Positions 27,160 through 36,267 of a stretch of DNA of 64,000 nt are shown here, one piece after another (position 1 is the first letter of the stretch; the number at the start of each line of letters is the position of its first letter). The translations under genes and the position numbers were made by a program. The notes below the pieces were generated by a model. The model made no database searches and had not been told where the DNA came from. It saw nothing but the letters and a program-made list of their open reading frames with translations. Origin of the DNA: Rhodopseudomonas_A palustris_F (GTDB lineage: Bacteria > Pseudomonadota > Alphaproteobacteria > Rhizobiales > Xanthobacteraceae). The stretch covers positions 1,302,001-1,366,000 of the forward strand of contig NC_007925.1 of assembly GCF_000013745.1 (NCBI RefSeq), written 5' to 3'.

Positions 27160-27353
27160 GACGCAGCCTTGGTCTGGGTCACGACGAAACTCGCCGGCTC
27201 GAGATCGAACGGCAGCGTGCCCGTGATCGGCGCGAAGCCCTCGAACGCCGGGCCGATCGAATTGGCGATCCGCGCCGCCACTTCGTTGCTCACAGGAACG
27301 CCGGCCACCGCCGCCATCGCGTTGATCGTTGCGGAATCAGGTTTGGTCGACAT
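27156..27353 (-). CDS. DUF4089 / AtzG-like small amidase partner
   Basis: A 65-residue protein: N-terminal helix 'ATINAMAAVAGVPVSNEVAARIANSIGPAFEGF', then a short extended tail. This matches the AtzG/DUF4089 pattern, which is structurally related to GatC. It overlaps the transporter ATPase stop by 17 bp and the amidase start by 4 bp, a strong sign of translational coupling and complex formation. It is too short to be catalytic itself. Function inferred from AtzG. Confidence 0.78.
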   Translation of the reverse strand: MSTKPDSATINAMAAVAGVPVSNEVAARIANSIGPAFEGFAPITGTLPFDLEPASFVVTQTKAAS

Positions 27354-28425
27354 TGTTTTGTACTTCCTTGGCTGGCGCGCGGCTGTGTCCCGAGCCGGGG
27401 ATCGCCATGTAGCAGGCGGCCTGATGGCCCGATGGATTGAGTTCGGTGAGCTTCGGCGTGGCGCCGTCGCACAACGGCTCGGCGAACGGGCAGCGCGGAT
27501 GAAACCGGCAACCGGCCGGCGGATCGATCGGGTTCGGCGGATCGCCGGTGATCGGCGGCACTTGCGTGCGGCGGTCGGGATCCGACGACGGCATCGCCGC
27601 CAACAGCGCCCGCGTATAGGGATGCGCCGGCTGATCCCACACCTCGTCGACCGGGCCGACCTCGACCACTTCGCCGAGATACATCACCAGCACGCGGTCG
27701 GAGATATAGCGCACCACATTGAGGTCGTGGCTGATAAACAGATAGGTCAGGCCGAATTCGCGCTTCAGGTCGACCAACAGGTTGAGCACCTGCGCCTCGA
27801 CCGACTTGTCGAGCGCCGACACCGCCTCGTCGAGGATCACGAGGCGCGGCGACAACGCCAGTGCGCGGGCGATGTTGACGCGCTGGCGCTGGCCGCCGGA
27901 AATCTCGTGCGGATAGCGGTTGGCGAAATTCTCCGGGCGCAAGCCCACCTTGCCGAGCAGCTCGCGCGCCAGCGTGCGGGAGGCTGCGTCGTCCATGCCG
28001 TGTACCTTGGGGCCGAACGCGATCGACTCCTCGATGGTCAGGCGCGGATTGAGCGAGGCGTAGCTGTCCTGAAACACCATCTGCATGCCGCGGCGCAATT
28101 CGCGCAACGACAGCTGGCGGCCGACCTGGCGGGCGTCGAAGATGATCTCGCCGCCGGTGGTCGGCATCAGATGCATCAAGAGGCGCGCGGTGGTCGACTT
28201 GCCGCAGCCGGATTCGCCGACGATGCCGAGCGTCTCGCCCTTGGCGATGGCGAACGACACGTCGTCGACCGCGCGCACCGTCTTGCTCGGCGCAAACAGC
28301 CCGCCGCGCACCGGGAAATGCTTGGTGAGGCCGTTGACCTTCAATAGCGGTTGCGCGGCGCCGCCGATGTCTTCGATCGGTTCCAGTTTTTCGATTGCGT
28401 CGAGCGGGTCAAGGATGTCGGTCAT
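27337..28425 (-). CDS. Oligopeptide-type ABC transporter ATP-binding protein (DppF/OppF-like)
   Basis: A 362-residue ATPase with Walker A 'GESGCGKST', signature 'ISGGQRQR' and Walker B 'LVILDEAVSALD'. The C-terminal part has 'PPAGCRFHPRCPFAEPLC', the peptide-transporter cysteine motif. It starts 4 bp after the DppC-like permease stops. The start region ('MTDILDPLDAIEKLEPIED') is a longer lead-in than usual, and an internal start cannot be excluded. Confidence 0.93.
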   Translation of the reverse strand: MTDILDPLDAIEKLEPIEDIGGAAQPLLKVNGLTKHFPVRGGLFAPSKTVRAVDDVSFAIAKGETLGIVGESGCGKSTTARLLMHLMPTTGGEIIFDARQVGRQLSLRELRRGMQMVFQDSYASLNPRLTIEESIAFGPKVHGMDDAASRTLARELLGKVGLRPENFANRYPHEISGGQRQRVNIARALALSPRLVILDEAVSALDKSVEAQVLNLLVDLKREFGLTYLFISHDLNVVRYISDRVLVMYLGEVVEVGPVDEVWDQPAHPYTRALLAAMPSSDPDRRTQVPPITGDPPNPIDPPAGCRFHPRCPFAEPLCDGATPKLTELNPSGHQAACYMAIPGSGHSRAPAKEVQNNVDQT

Positions 28426-28429
28426 GCCA

Positions 28430-29317
28430 TCAATTCCTGATGTCCATCGCGCTGCGCATACCGTCGCTGAGCAGGTTGAAGCAGATCGAGACCGCGAAGA
28501 TCATCGCGCCGGGCAAGGCTGCGACCCAGGGGTTGACGTAGATCGCGGTGCGCAGCGTGTTCAGCATCAAGCCCCATTCCGGCTCCGGCGGCTTGGTGCC
28601 GAGACCGAGGAACGACAGGCCGGCGGCGAGGATCATCGACACCGAGATCAATCCGGTGGCGTAGACGAAGATCGGCCCCAGCACGTTGCCCAGCATGTGC
28701 ACCCGCATGATGGTGAAGGCGCCGGCGCCCGACGCCCGCGCCGCCTCGACGAAATCCATGTTGCGCACCCCGGTGGTGACGCTCTCCGCGACCCGGGTGA
28801 TCTGCGGCACGAACACCACGGTGAGCGACACGATGGAATTGGTGATGCCGGCACCGAGCGCGCCGGAGATCGCGATCGCCAGCAGCACCGAGGGAAACGC
28901 GTAGAACACGTCGACGGTGCGCATGATCGCGGTGTTGAGCTTGCCGCCGACATAGCCGGCGACCAGGCCGAGCGAGGTGCCGATGCCGAATGCCAGCACC
29001 ACCGGCAGAATGCCGATCAGCAGCGACAGCCGGCCGCCATAGACCAGCCGCGCCAGCATGTCGCGGCCGAGTTCGTCGGTGCCGAGCAAGTAGTTCGGCG
29101 TGCCGATCGGCTTCAAGCGGCGGATCATCGAGCCTTGATAGGGATCGGCAAGCCCGAGCCACGGCGCCACCAGCGCCGAGACGAAGATCAACAACAGGAT
29201 CAGCGCGCAGGCCATCGCCACCTTGTCGCGGCGGAGCCGGCGGCCGACGGTGGCCCAATAGCCGCGCGCGGGGGTGGAAGGCGCGCTCTGCAGCGCGGTG
29301 TCGGTCATGACGGTCAT
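28430..29317 (-). CDS. Oligopeptide-type ABC transporter permease (DppC-like)
   Basis: A 295-residue inner-membrane permease. Hallmarks: 'APWLGLADPYQGSMIRRLKP', 'YLLGTDELGRDMLARLVYG' and the EAA loop 'MDFVEAARASGAGAFTIMRVHMLGNVLGP', with five or six hydrophobic helices. The stop is 16 bp before the next start on this strand, so it is part of one operon with the DppB-like gene. Confidence 0.93.
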   Translation of the reverse strand: MTVMTDTALQSAPSTPARGYWATVGRRLRRDKVAMACALILLLIFVSALVAPWLGLADPYQGSMIRRLKPIGTPNYLLGTDELGRDMLARLVYGGRLSLLIGILPVVLAFGIGTSLGLVAGYVGGKLNTAIMRTVDVFYAFPSVLLAIAISGALGAGITNSIVSLTVVFVPQITRVAESVTTGVRNMDFVEAARASGAGAFTIMRVHMLGNVLGPIFVYATGLISVSMILAAGLSFLGLGTKPPEPEWGLMLNTLRTAIYVNPWVAALPGAMIFAVSICFNLLSDGMRSAMDIRN

Positions 29318-29333
29318 CGGCGGCCCATCCTGC

Positions 29334-30287
29334 TCAGCTTCGCTTGATGCGCGGATCGATCGCGGCCTGCGCGATGTCGACGACGAGATTGAGGAATACG
29401 AAGAACAGCGCCAGCACCAGGATGGTGCCCTGCAACAGCGGCAGGTCGCGCTGGAAGATCGCGGAGTTCAACAAAAGCCCCGAGCCCGGCCAGGAGAACA
29501 CCGTCTCGATCAGGATCGAGCCGCCGAGCATGTAGCCGAGTTGCAGCCCCATCACGGCGAGCGCGGTCGGCGCCGCGTTCTTGATGACGTGACGGAATAC
29601 GCCGGTCTCGCGCAGCCCCTTGGCGCGCAACGCCTCGACGAAATCCTGCGACAGGATATCCCCGGTCAGCGCCCGCACCGTGCGGGTGACGATGCCCATC
29701 GGAATGACGGAGGTGGTGATCGCCGGCAGCACCAGATATTTCAGGTGCTCCCAGTCCCAGCCCCATTGTCCGGAGCCGCCGGGGCCGGCGCCGACCGCGG
29801 GCAGCCAGTTCAGCTGCACCGAGAAGATGATCACCAGCACCATGCCGAGCCAATAATGCGGCACCGAGACGCCGGCGATCGCGATCGAGGTCGCCAGCTT
29901 GTCGACCCAGGTGTCGCGGAAGTAACCGGCGATCAGCCCGAAGAACAGCCCGAGCGAAAAGCCGATGGTCGCCGCGGCAATCGCCAGCGTCACGGTGTTG
30001 CCGACCGCGCGCAGCACTTCGGCGAGCACCGGGCGGCCGGTGGCGATCGAATTGCCGAGATCGCCGTGCAGCGCCTTCCACAGCCACAGCCCGAACTGCA
30101 CCGGCAGCGGCCGGTCAAAGCCGTAGGCGATGCGCAGTTGCGCAGCGAGTTCCTGCGAGGCGTCGGCCGGAAGCACCGCGACCAGCGGATCGCCGGGGGT
30201 GATGTGCACCAGCAGGAAACACACCAGCGCGACGCTGATCACGATCGGGATCACATAGACGATGCGGCGGGCGATATAGATGAACAA
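29334..30287 (-). CDS. Oligopeptide-type ABC transporter permease (DppB-like)
   Basis: A 317-residue permease beginning 'MFIYIARRIVYVIPIVISVALVCF'-like, with the family 'HITPGDPLVAVLP' after helix 1 and the EAA loop 'QDFVEALRAKGLRETGVFRHVIKNAAPTAL'. The C terminus 'AQAAIDPRIKRS' is typical. A family A palindromic element separates it from the substrate-binding-protein gene upstream. Confidence 0.93.
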   Translation of the reverse strand: MFIYIARRIVYVIPIVISVALVCFLLVHITPGDPLVAVLPADASQELAAQLRIAYGFDRPLPVQFGLWLWKALHGDLGNSIATGRPVLAEVLRAVGNTVTLAIAAATIGFSLGLFFGLIAGYFRDTWVDKLATSIAIAGVSVPHYWLGMVLVIIFSVQLNWLPAVGAGPGGSGQWGWDWEHLKYLVLPAITTSVIPMGIVTRTVRALTGDILSQDFVEALRAKGLRETGVFRHVIKNAAPTALAVMGLQLGYMLGGSILIETVFSWPGSGLLLNSAIFQRDLPLLQGTILVLALFFVFLNLVVDIAQAAIDPRIKRS

Positions 30288-30318
30288 AGCGGTTCTTTCA
30301 TCAGATTGTTAGCAGAGC

Positions 30319-30442
30319 GTGTCCCGGACGTCGTGCTGCGCCGTAGCGCAGCGCTACGAGCCGGGACCGTTCGAGAGACGGCATTTGGTACGGTCCCGGA
30401 CGCGGCGCGGCATGAAGAATGCCGCACCGCGTCCGGGACACG
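30319..30442. repeat. Intergenic palindromic element family A, copy 8
   Basis: Copy from GTGTCCCGGACGTCG to CGTCCGGGACACG, with GGGACCGTTCGAGAG in the middle. It lies between the binding-protein stop and the first permease start, where it could act in differential mRNA stability. It is the last family A copy in the window. Confidence 0.82.
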
Positions 30443-30449
30443 TCGTTCG

Positions 30450-32117
30450 TTACGGCGCCAGCGTCACCGGCGAGAAGTCGACGAACCAGCTCTTCGGCTG
30501 CACGAAGCCCTTGACCTTCGGGCTCAGCGCGCGCGGGCCGACGTCGTGGGCGACGTAGAGGAAGGCGGCGTCGTCGACCGAGGCGGCGTGCAGTTCGGCC
30601 AAGGCTTCGTCGCGCAGCGAGGCATCGAAGGTGGTGCGCGCCTTGGTCACCAGCGCGTCGAACTTCGGGTTGTTGATGAAGCCCCAATTGTTCGACACCG
30701 GCGGCGCCATCGACGACTGCAGGAAGCGCACCATCGCAAAGAACGGGTCCATCGCCGCATAGGTGACGTTGGTGGCGTTGGCGCCGTTGGCGGAGGGATC
30801 CTTAGTGCCGCGGCGCCAATTGGTGAACAGCGTGTTCCACTCGATGACGTCGAGCTTGACGTCGAAGTAGCACTCCGCGAGCGCCTGCTGCAGATATTCG
30901 TTCATCGGCAGCGGCAGCATCTGGCCGGAGCCCGACGCCGAGGTCTGCACCTTGACGCTGAGCTTCTTGGTCGGGCCGTAGCCGGCTTCCTTCATCAGCT
31001 TCTGTGCCGCCGGCAGATCGTATTTGATCTGGAATGCCGGCTTGCCGCGCCACGGATGGCCGGGCTCGAAGGTGCCGGTCGCCGGCACCATCAATCCTGC
31101 GAGCAGGCCGTCGCGCAAGCCTTCGCGATCGATGCACAGATTGGCGGCGCGGCGCACCCGGATGTCGTTCCACGGCGAGCCTTCGACGCGGGAGAACTGC
31201 CAGGGCCAGACGTGCGGCTGCTCGTTCTTCTCGATCTTGAAACCGCGCGCGGTGATTTCCTTGACCGCGTCGGGGGCGGGCGCCTCGATCCAGTCGACCT
31301 GGCCGGACAACAGCGCCGCGGTGCGGGCGTTGGCTTCCGGCATCGGCAACAGCACTAGGCGGTCGACATGCGGCACGCGTGTGGCGTCCCAATATTTGTC
31401 GTTCTTCACCAGTTCGAGCCGTTCGCGCGGCGTGAACTTCGACATCTTCCACGGCCCGGTGCCGGAGGCGTCCTTGGCGAACGACGCCCAGGCGGCCTGC
31501 GACTTCGCCTTGGCGTCGGCGCCTTCGGCCTTCTCATACAACGCCTGCCACTTGCTCGGGCTGACCATGAACAGGTTGGTGAGGTTGATCGGCAGGAAGC
31601 TGTCCGGCTCCTTGGTGGTCAGTTCCACCGTCATGTCGTCGATCTTCTTCGCCGAGACCAATGTCGGCATCCGCGATGCGGTGACGCCGACCTGGCTGGC
31701 GTCGAATTGCGGCGCGTCCTGCTTCAGCACCTTCTCCACATTCCAGACCACCGCATCGGCGTTGAACGGCGAGCCGTCATGAAAGCTGACGCCGGGACGC
31801 AGCTTGAAGGTCCATTTGGTCTTATCGCTCTCATTCACCGCCCATTCGGTGGCAAGCCCCGGGATCACCACGCTGGCTTTGGTTGCAGACGACAGGTCCC
31901 ACATCGTCAGCGCGTCGTACATGGTGAGGCCAGTGAAGCGATTGCCTTCGAAGCCCTGATCGGGTTGGCCGAGCGTGCGCGGCACGTCTGCGGCTGTCAT
32001 GCCGATGCGCAGCACGGCTTCCGCGCCGGCAGATTGCGGCAGCGCGATCGCACTCGCGGTCGTCAGCACGAACACGGCTGCGGCTGTGCGCCGAGCCACC
32101 AAACCAATCATACGCAT
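30450..32117 (-). CDS. ABC transporter substrate-binding protein (SBP_bac_5), first paralog
   Basis: A 555-residue periplasmic binding protein with a signal peptide ('RRTAAAVFVLTTASAIALPQSAGAEA'). Conserved stretches include 'FTGLTMYDALTMWDL', 'FKLRPGVSFHDGSPFNADAVVWN' and 'ASGTGPWKMSKFTPRE'. It is the promoter-proximal gene of the transporter-amidase operon. It is clearly paralogous to the divergent binding protein at 32300, sharing the 'DVPRTLGQPDQG'/'DIPLTTGQPDRG' start and the overall motif order. Ligand unknown. The second Met at 32111 is an alternative start. Confidence 0.93.
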   Translation of the reverse strand: MRMIGLVARRTAAAVFVLTTASAIALPQSAGAEAVLRIGMTAADVPRTLGQPDQGFEGNRFTGLTMYDALTMWDLSSATKASVVIPGLATEWAVNESDKTKWTFKLRPGVSFHDGSPFNADAVVWNVEKVLKQDAPQFDASQVGVTASRMPTLVSAKKIDDMTVELTTKEPDSFLPINLTNLFMVSPSKWQALYEKAEGADAKAKSQAAWASFAKDASGTGPWKMSKFTPRERLELVKNDKYWDATRVPHVDRLVLLPMPEANARTAALLSGQVDWIEAPAPDAVKEITARGFKIEKNEQPHVWPWQFSRVEGSPWNDIRVRRAANLCIDREGLRDGLLAGLMVPATGTFEPGHPWRGKPAFQIKYDLPAAQKLMKEAGYGPTKKLSVKVQTSASGSGQMLPLPMNEYLQQALAECYFDVKLDVIEWNTLFTNWRRGTKDPSANGANATNVTYAAMDPFFAMVRFLQSSMAPPVSNNWGFINNPKFDALVTKARTTFDASLRDEALAELHAASVDDAAFLYVAHDVGPRALSPKVKGFVQPKSWFVDFSPVTLAP

Positions 32118-32299
32118 GTAAGATGTCCTCTATCCGGGCTGCCAAAAACTTATGCAATCTCATGCAATGGCTGTGCCAGCAAAATCGCAAACCGTACGTC
32201 TAGCGGACTCACACGTTTGCGTCATCACGCGCGGCGCATCGCATTGCTGGCATCATCGTTGCAGCCTGTGCTTCACCATTCCTGTGGAGCTGTGTTTCA

Positions 32300-33895
32300 A
32301 TGACCGTTCGAAAATCTCTCGTCGTCGCTGCCATCGTGGCGATCGGCGCAATTAGTTCTGCGCGCGCCGAGTCGGTGGTGCGATACGGCATATCGATGGC
32401 CGATATTCCGCTGACCACCGGCCAGCCGGATCGTGGCGCCGGCGCTTACCAGTTCACCGGGTACACCATCTACGATCCGTTGGTGGCCTGGGAGATGAAT
32501 GTGGCGGACCGCCCGGGAAAGCTGGTGCCGGGGCTCGCGACATCATGGAAAGTCGATGATGGCGATAAGAAAAAGTGGCGCTTCACTTTGCGCAAGGGCG
32601 TCAAATTTCACGACGGAAGTGAATTCAATGCCGATGCGGTGGTCTGGAATTTAGACAAGGTGCTGAACGACAAGGCACCGCAGTTCGACAAGCGGCAAAG
32701 CGCGCAGGTCAAGACCCGGCTGCCGTCGGTCGCCAGCTACACCAAAATCGATGACGACACCGTGGAAATTACAACCAAGACGATCGACTCCTTCTTCCCG
32801 TACCAGATGCTCTGGTTCTTGGTGTCGAGCCCGACGCAATACGCCAAGCTCGGCAATGACTGGGACAAGTTCGCCGCGCAGCCGTCCGGCACCGGGCCGT
32901 TCAAGCTGACCAAGCTGGTGCCGCGCGAACTCGCCGAACTCACCCGCAATGATGAGTACTGGGACAAGGCGCGGCTGCCGAAGACCGACAAGCTGGTGCT
33001 GGTGCCGATGCCGGAAGCCTTAACCCGCACCAACGCGCTGCTCGCCGGCCAGGTCGATCTGATCGAGACCCCGGCGCCGGATGCCGTGCCGCAGTTGAAG
33101 TCGGCCGGCATGAAGATCGTCGACAACGTCACCCCGCACGTCTGGAATTATCACCTCAGCGTGTTGCCGGGTTCGCCCTGGACCGACGTGCGGTTGCGCA
33201 AGGCGCTCAATCTGGCGATCGACCGCGATGCCGTCGTCGGCCTAATGAATGGCCTCGCCAAACCGGCGATCGGCCAGGTCGATCCGTCGAGCCCGTGGTT
33301 CGGCAAGCCGACCTTCAACATCAAATACGATCTCGCCGAAGCCAAGCGGCTGGTGAAGGAAGCCGGCTATTCGCCGGAGAAGCCGTTGAAGGCGACCTTC
33401 ATCATCGCCAATGGCGGCACCGGCCAGATGCTGTCGCTGCCGATGAACGAGTTTCTGCAGCAGAGCTTCAAGGAGATCGGCGTCGACGTCGAGTTCAAGG
33501 TGGTCGAACTCGAAGTGCTGTACACCGCCTGGCGCAAGGGCGCGGCCGACGACAGCATGAAGGGCATCACCGCCAACAACATCGCCTATGTCACCTCCGA
33601 TCCGCTCTACGCCATCGTGCGGTTCTTCCACTCCGGGCAGATCGCGCCGGTCGGCGTCAATTGGGGCGGTTACAAAAATCCGAAGGTTGACGCCTTGATC
33701 GACGAAGCCAAGACCACCTTCGACCCGACCAAGCAGGACGAATTGCTGGCGCAGGCGCATGGCTTGATCGTCGACGACGCGGTGCTGGTCTGGGTGGTGC
33801 ACGACACCAACCCGCACGCTCTGTCGCCTAAGGTGAAGAGCTTCGTGCAGGCGCAGCACTGGTTCCAAGACCTCACTACGATCGGTCTGCAGTAA
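32300..33895 (+). CDS. ABC transporter substrate-binding protein (SBP_bac_5), second paralog
   Basis: A 531-residue periplasmic binding protein, signal peptide 'MTVRKSLVVAAIVAIGAISSARAES'. It shares motifs with the protein encoded at 30450 ('TGYTIYDPLVAWEM', 'TLRKGVKFHDGSEFNADAVVWNLDKVL', 'PSGTGPFKLTKLVPRE'). It is divergent from the first paralog with 182 bp between the starts, so the two probably share a control region and compete for one membrane channel, possibly with different ligands. A strong hairpin follows the stop. Confidence 0.93.
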   Translation: MTVRKSLVVAAIVAIGAISSARAESVVRYGISMADIPLTTGQPDRGAGAYQFTGYTIYDPLVAWEMNVADRPGKLVPGLATSWKVDDGDKKKWRFTLRKGVKFHDGSEFNADAVVWNLDKVLNDKAPQFDKRQSAQVKTRLPSVASYTKIDDDTVEITTKTIDSFFPYQMLWFLVSSPTQYAKLGNDWDKFAAQPSGTGPFKLTKLVPRELAELTRNDEYWDKARLPKTDKLVLVPMPEALTRTNALLAGQVDLIETPAPDAVPQLKSAGMKIVDNVTPHVWNYHLSVLPGSPWTDVRLRKALNLAIDRDAVVGLMNGLAKPAIGQVDPSSPWFGKPTFNIKYDLAEAKRLVKEAGYSPEKPLKATFIIANGGTGQMLSLPMNEFLQQSFKEIGVDVEFKVVELEVLYTAWRKGAADDSMKGITANNIAYVTSDPLYAIVRFFHSGQIAPVGVNWGGYKNPKVDALIDEAKTTFDPTKQDELLAQAHGLIVDDAVLVWVVHDTNPHALSPKVKSFVQAQHWFQDLTTIGLQ

Positions 33896-33908
33896 GCGCG
33901 CAAAGCGT

Positions 33909-33935
33909 CGGCAGGCGCGACCCTCGCGCCTGCCG
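33909..33935 (+). terminator. Hairpin terminator after second binding-protein gene
   Basis: An 11-bp perfect stem CGGCAGGCGCG with a 5-base loop (ACCCT), 13 bp after the stop codon. There is no clear T-run, so it may act as an mRNA-stabilising stem instead. Confidence 0.6.
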
Positions 33936-33998
33936 GTCGAGGGAACCAGATCGTGGAGCCGGGAATTAGCTTTCTGAATCTTCCGTCAGGAGGCGAAC

Positions 33999-34247
33999 AT
34001 GTTCAACACCAGGTTTCGAGTCGCGGCTTTGATCTTCACCATGACCAACGCGGTGATCTTCGGAGCCGGCTTGGTCACGGTGCTGCTGGTGCCGGCGCTG
34101 TCGGCTCGGGCGATGGAATTGATCCCGGCCGTGGTGGTCGCCAGCTTCGTGCTGGCGGCGCCGCTGGCATGGGGCCTTGCGCCGCGGCTGCGCGCCAGGT
34201 TCGAACGTCGGCGCAGCATGCGCGGCGGAATCGGCGTTCCCTTGTAG
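33999..34247 (+). CDS. Small membrane protein (DUF2798-like), 82 aa
   Basis: An 82-residue protein with two predicted transmembrane helices ('ALIFTMTNAVIFGAGLVTVLLVPAL' and 'LIPAVVVASFVLAAPLAWGLAP') and a basic tail. The ATG is preceded by a perfect AGGAGG at 6 bp spacing, supporting the start. The pattern resembles the small DUF2798 membrane family. Function unknown. Confidence 0.7.
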   Translation: MFNTRFRVAALIFTMTNAVIFGAGLVTVLLVPALSARAMELIPAVVVASFVLAAPLAWGLAPRLRARFERRRSMRGGIGVPL

Positions 34248-34451
34248 GTGACGATTGTCGACTGCTGTAGCGGCCTGCTTGCAGATCCCGTGTTGCTGTG
34301 CGGCGAGACTGGTAAAATCCCCAATGTAGTAGGACTTCGCTACGGAATCGCTTTGCGCACGTGCTAATCCTCTCCAGTTTGAGAATCGTTGGCCCTTGCT
34401 TTTCGTGGATGCGAGGGGGCAATACGATCGACTGTGAGAGGAAACGAAGGG

Positions 34452-36050
34452 ATGTGGGCATTTCTGCAAGGCTTGTTGGACACTTCGACGTTCTCGCCTC
34501 ACGGAATTTGCCTGCTGTGGGAACCCGGACTGATCTGGCTGCATGTGGTGTCCGACGCCGCAATCGCGCTGGCATATTTCTCGATCCCGTTCGCGTTGTC
34601 GTATTTCGTCGCCAAGCGACCGGACGTCGAATTCGGGTGGGTGTTTTGGGCCTTCTCGATCTTCATCTTGGCTTGCGGCTTCACCCACATCTTCGCCATC
34701 GTGACGTTGTGGATTCCGATCTACGAACTGGAAGGGATCATCAAGGCGCTCACCGCGATCGCTTCGCTGGTCACCGCCGCGATGCTGTGGCCGCTGTTGC
34801 CGAAACTGCTCGCGGTGCCGTCACCGTCGCAATTGCGAGAGGCGCAGCATGCCTTGCACATGGAGACGTTGCAGCGCCGTGAGGCGGAAGACATGCTGCG
34901 GCAGTCGCAAAAGATGGAAGCCGTCGGACAATTGACCGGCGGCGTGGCGCACGACTTCAATAATCTGCTCACCATCATCATCGGCAATCTGGAGATTGCG
35001 CAACGCGACCTCGGCAAGCTGCGCGACGGCGTCGATGGCCGGCTGCGTCGGCTGATCGGCGGCGCGATGTCCGGTGCGCAGCGCGCTGCGACCTTGACCA
35101 GCCGGCTGTTGGCGTTTGCCAGGCGGCAGCCGCTCGACCCCAAGGCCTGCAATCTCGACCAATTGCTGAAAGGCATGGCCGGCTTCTTCCGCAGCACATT
35201 GGGCGAGACCATCGATCTGGAATATGTCGGCACCGCCGGGCTGTGGCAGGCCGAGATCGATGCCAGCCATTTCGAGACGGCGATGCTCAACCTAGTGGTC
35301 AATGCCCGTGACGCGATGCCCGACGGCGGCAAGCTCACCATCGAAACCAGCAACGTGTTTCTCGACGAGGACTATGCGCGTCGCCACGCCGAGGTCGCGG
35401 CCGGGCAATATGTCCAAGTCGCAGTGACCGATACCGGTGTCGGAATGACCGCCGACATCGTGGCCCGGGCCTTCGAGCCGTTCTTCACCACCAAGGATGT
35501 CGGCCAGGGCACCGGGCTGGGGCTCAGTCAGGTCTATGGCTTCGTCAAGCAATCCAACGGTCACATCAAGATCTATAGCGAGGTCGGCCAGGGCACCACC
35601 ATCAAGCTCTATCTGCCGCGGCTGCATGCGACGTCCGCAGCCGAGCAGGGGCCCGACGATATTCAGGTCGGGGCGGCGCGGGCGGAGCAGATCCTGGTCG
35701 TGGAAGACGATCCGGAGGTCCGCGACTATGTCGTCGAAGTTTTGGAGGATCTCGACTACCGGGTGTTCCAGGCGGCCGATGCCGGCGCCGCGCTCGGCAT
35801 CATCGGCAAGCTCGACGGCGGACTCGATCTGCTGTTGACCGATGTGGTGCTGCCGGGAATGAACGGCCGCGAACTCGCCGACCAACTGCGTCAGCAACGC
35901 CCAGATCTGAAAGTGCTGTTCATGACGGGGTATTCCCGCAACGCGATCGTGCATCAGGGCAGGCTCGACGTCGGTGTCGACCTTATTCAGAAACCGTTGT
36001 CGCAGGCGGCGCTGGCGGCAAAAATCCGCAGCATCCTCGATCGCGTCTGA
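34452..36050 (+). CDS. Hybrid histidine kinase with ethylene-receptor-type sensor domain
   Basis: A 532-residue hybrid kinase. Residues 1-120 form three hydrophobic helices matching the plant ETR1 ethylene-binding domain: the run D35..A41-Y42-F43-S44-I45-P46 and then I72..C75..H79 line up one-for-one with ETR1 Asp25, Tyr32, Ile35, Pro36, Ile62, Cys65 and His69. Cys and His are the Cu(I) ligands. A coiled linker leads to the H-box 'GGVAHDFNNLL' (H167), an ATPase domain ('DTGVGMTADIVARAFEPFFTTK', 'GTGLGLSQVYG') and a C-terminal receiver with 'LLLTDVVLPGMNG'. The start is the ATG at 34452. Binding of ethylene or another small ligand is inferred from the conserved residues. Confidence 0.9.
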   Translation: MWAFLQGLLDTSTFSPHGICLLWEPGLIWLHVVSDAAIALAYFSIPFALSYFVAKRPDVEFGWVFWAFSIFILACGFTHIFAIVTLWIPIYELEGIIKALTAIASLVTAAMLWPLLPKLLAVPSPSQLREAQHALHMETLQRREAEDMLRQSQKMEAVGQLTGGVAHDFNNLLTIIIGNLEIAQRDLGKLRDGVDGRLRRLIGGAMSGAQRAATLTSRLLAFARRQPLDPKACNLDQLLKGMAGFFRSTLGETIDLEYVGTAGLWQAEIDASHFETAMLNLVVNARDAMPDGGKLTIETSNVFLDEDYARRHAEVAAGQYVQVAVTDTGVGMTADIVARAFEPFFTTKDVGQGTGLGLSQVYGFVKQSNGHIKIYSEVGQGTTIKLYLPRLHATSAAEQGPDDIQVGAARAEQILVVEDDPEVRDYVVEVLEDLDYRVFQAADAGAALGIIGKLDGGLDLLLTDVVLPGMNGRELADQLRQQRPDLKVLFMTGYSRNAIVHQGRLDVGVDLIQKPLSQAALAAKIRSILDRV

Positions 36051-36267
36051 CGGTCCGAAACCAGGCTCTCCGACGATCAGGACGCGCGGCGCGCGCCGCG
36101 CTTTCCGTGCGTTTCGTCGGCGGCACCGCAGTTATCCGCGGCCCCGGAGCTCTCTGGGTAGCGCCGGAATCGTCATCAGACGATCACGCATCAGCTCTAC
36201 GTTTGCCGCTGGAACTTGTCCGCGACAACTTCATTAGATGGTTCCAACGTCACGAGTGGAGCAGATT

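Noticed and set aside
29274..31358. 694-codon open frame opposite the permease and binding-protein genes
   Set aside because: Arg/His/Gln-rich translation without any domain; it is a GC-driven shadow of well-supported reverse-strand genes.
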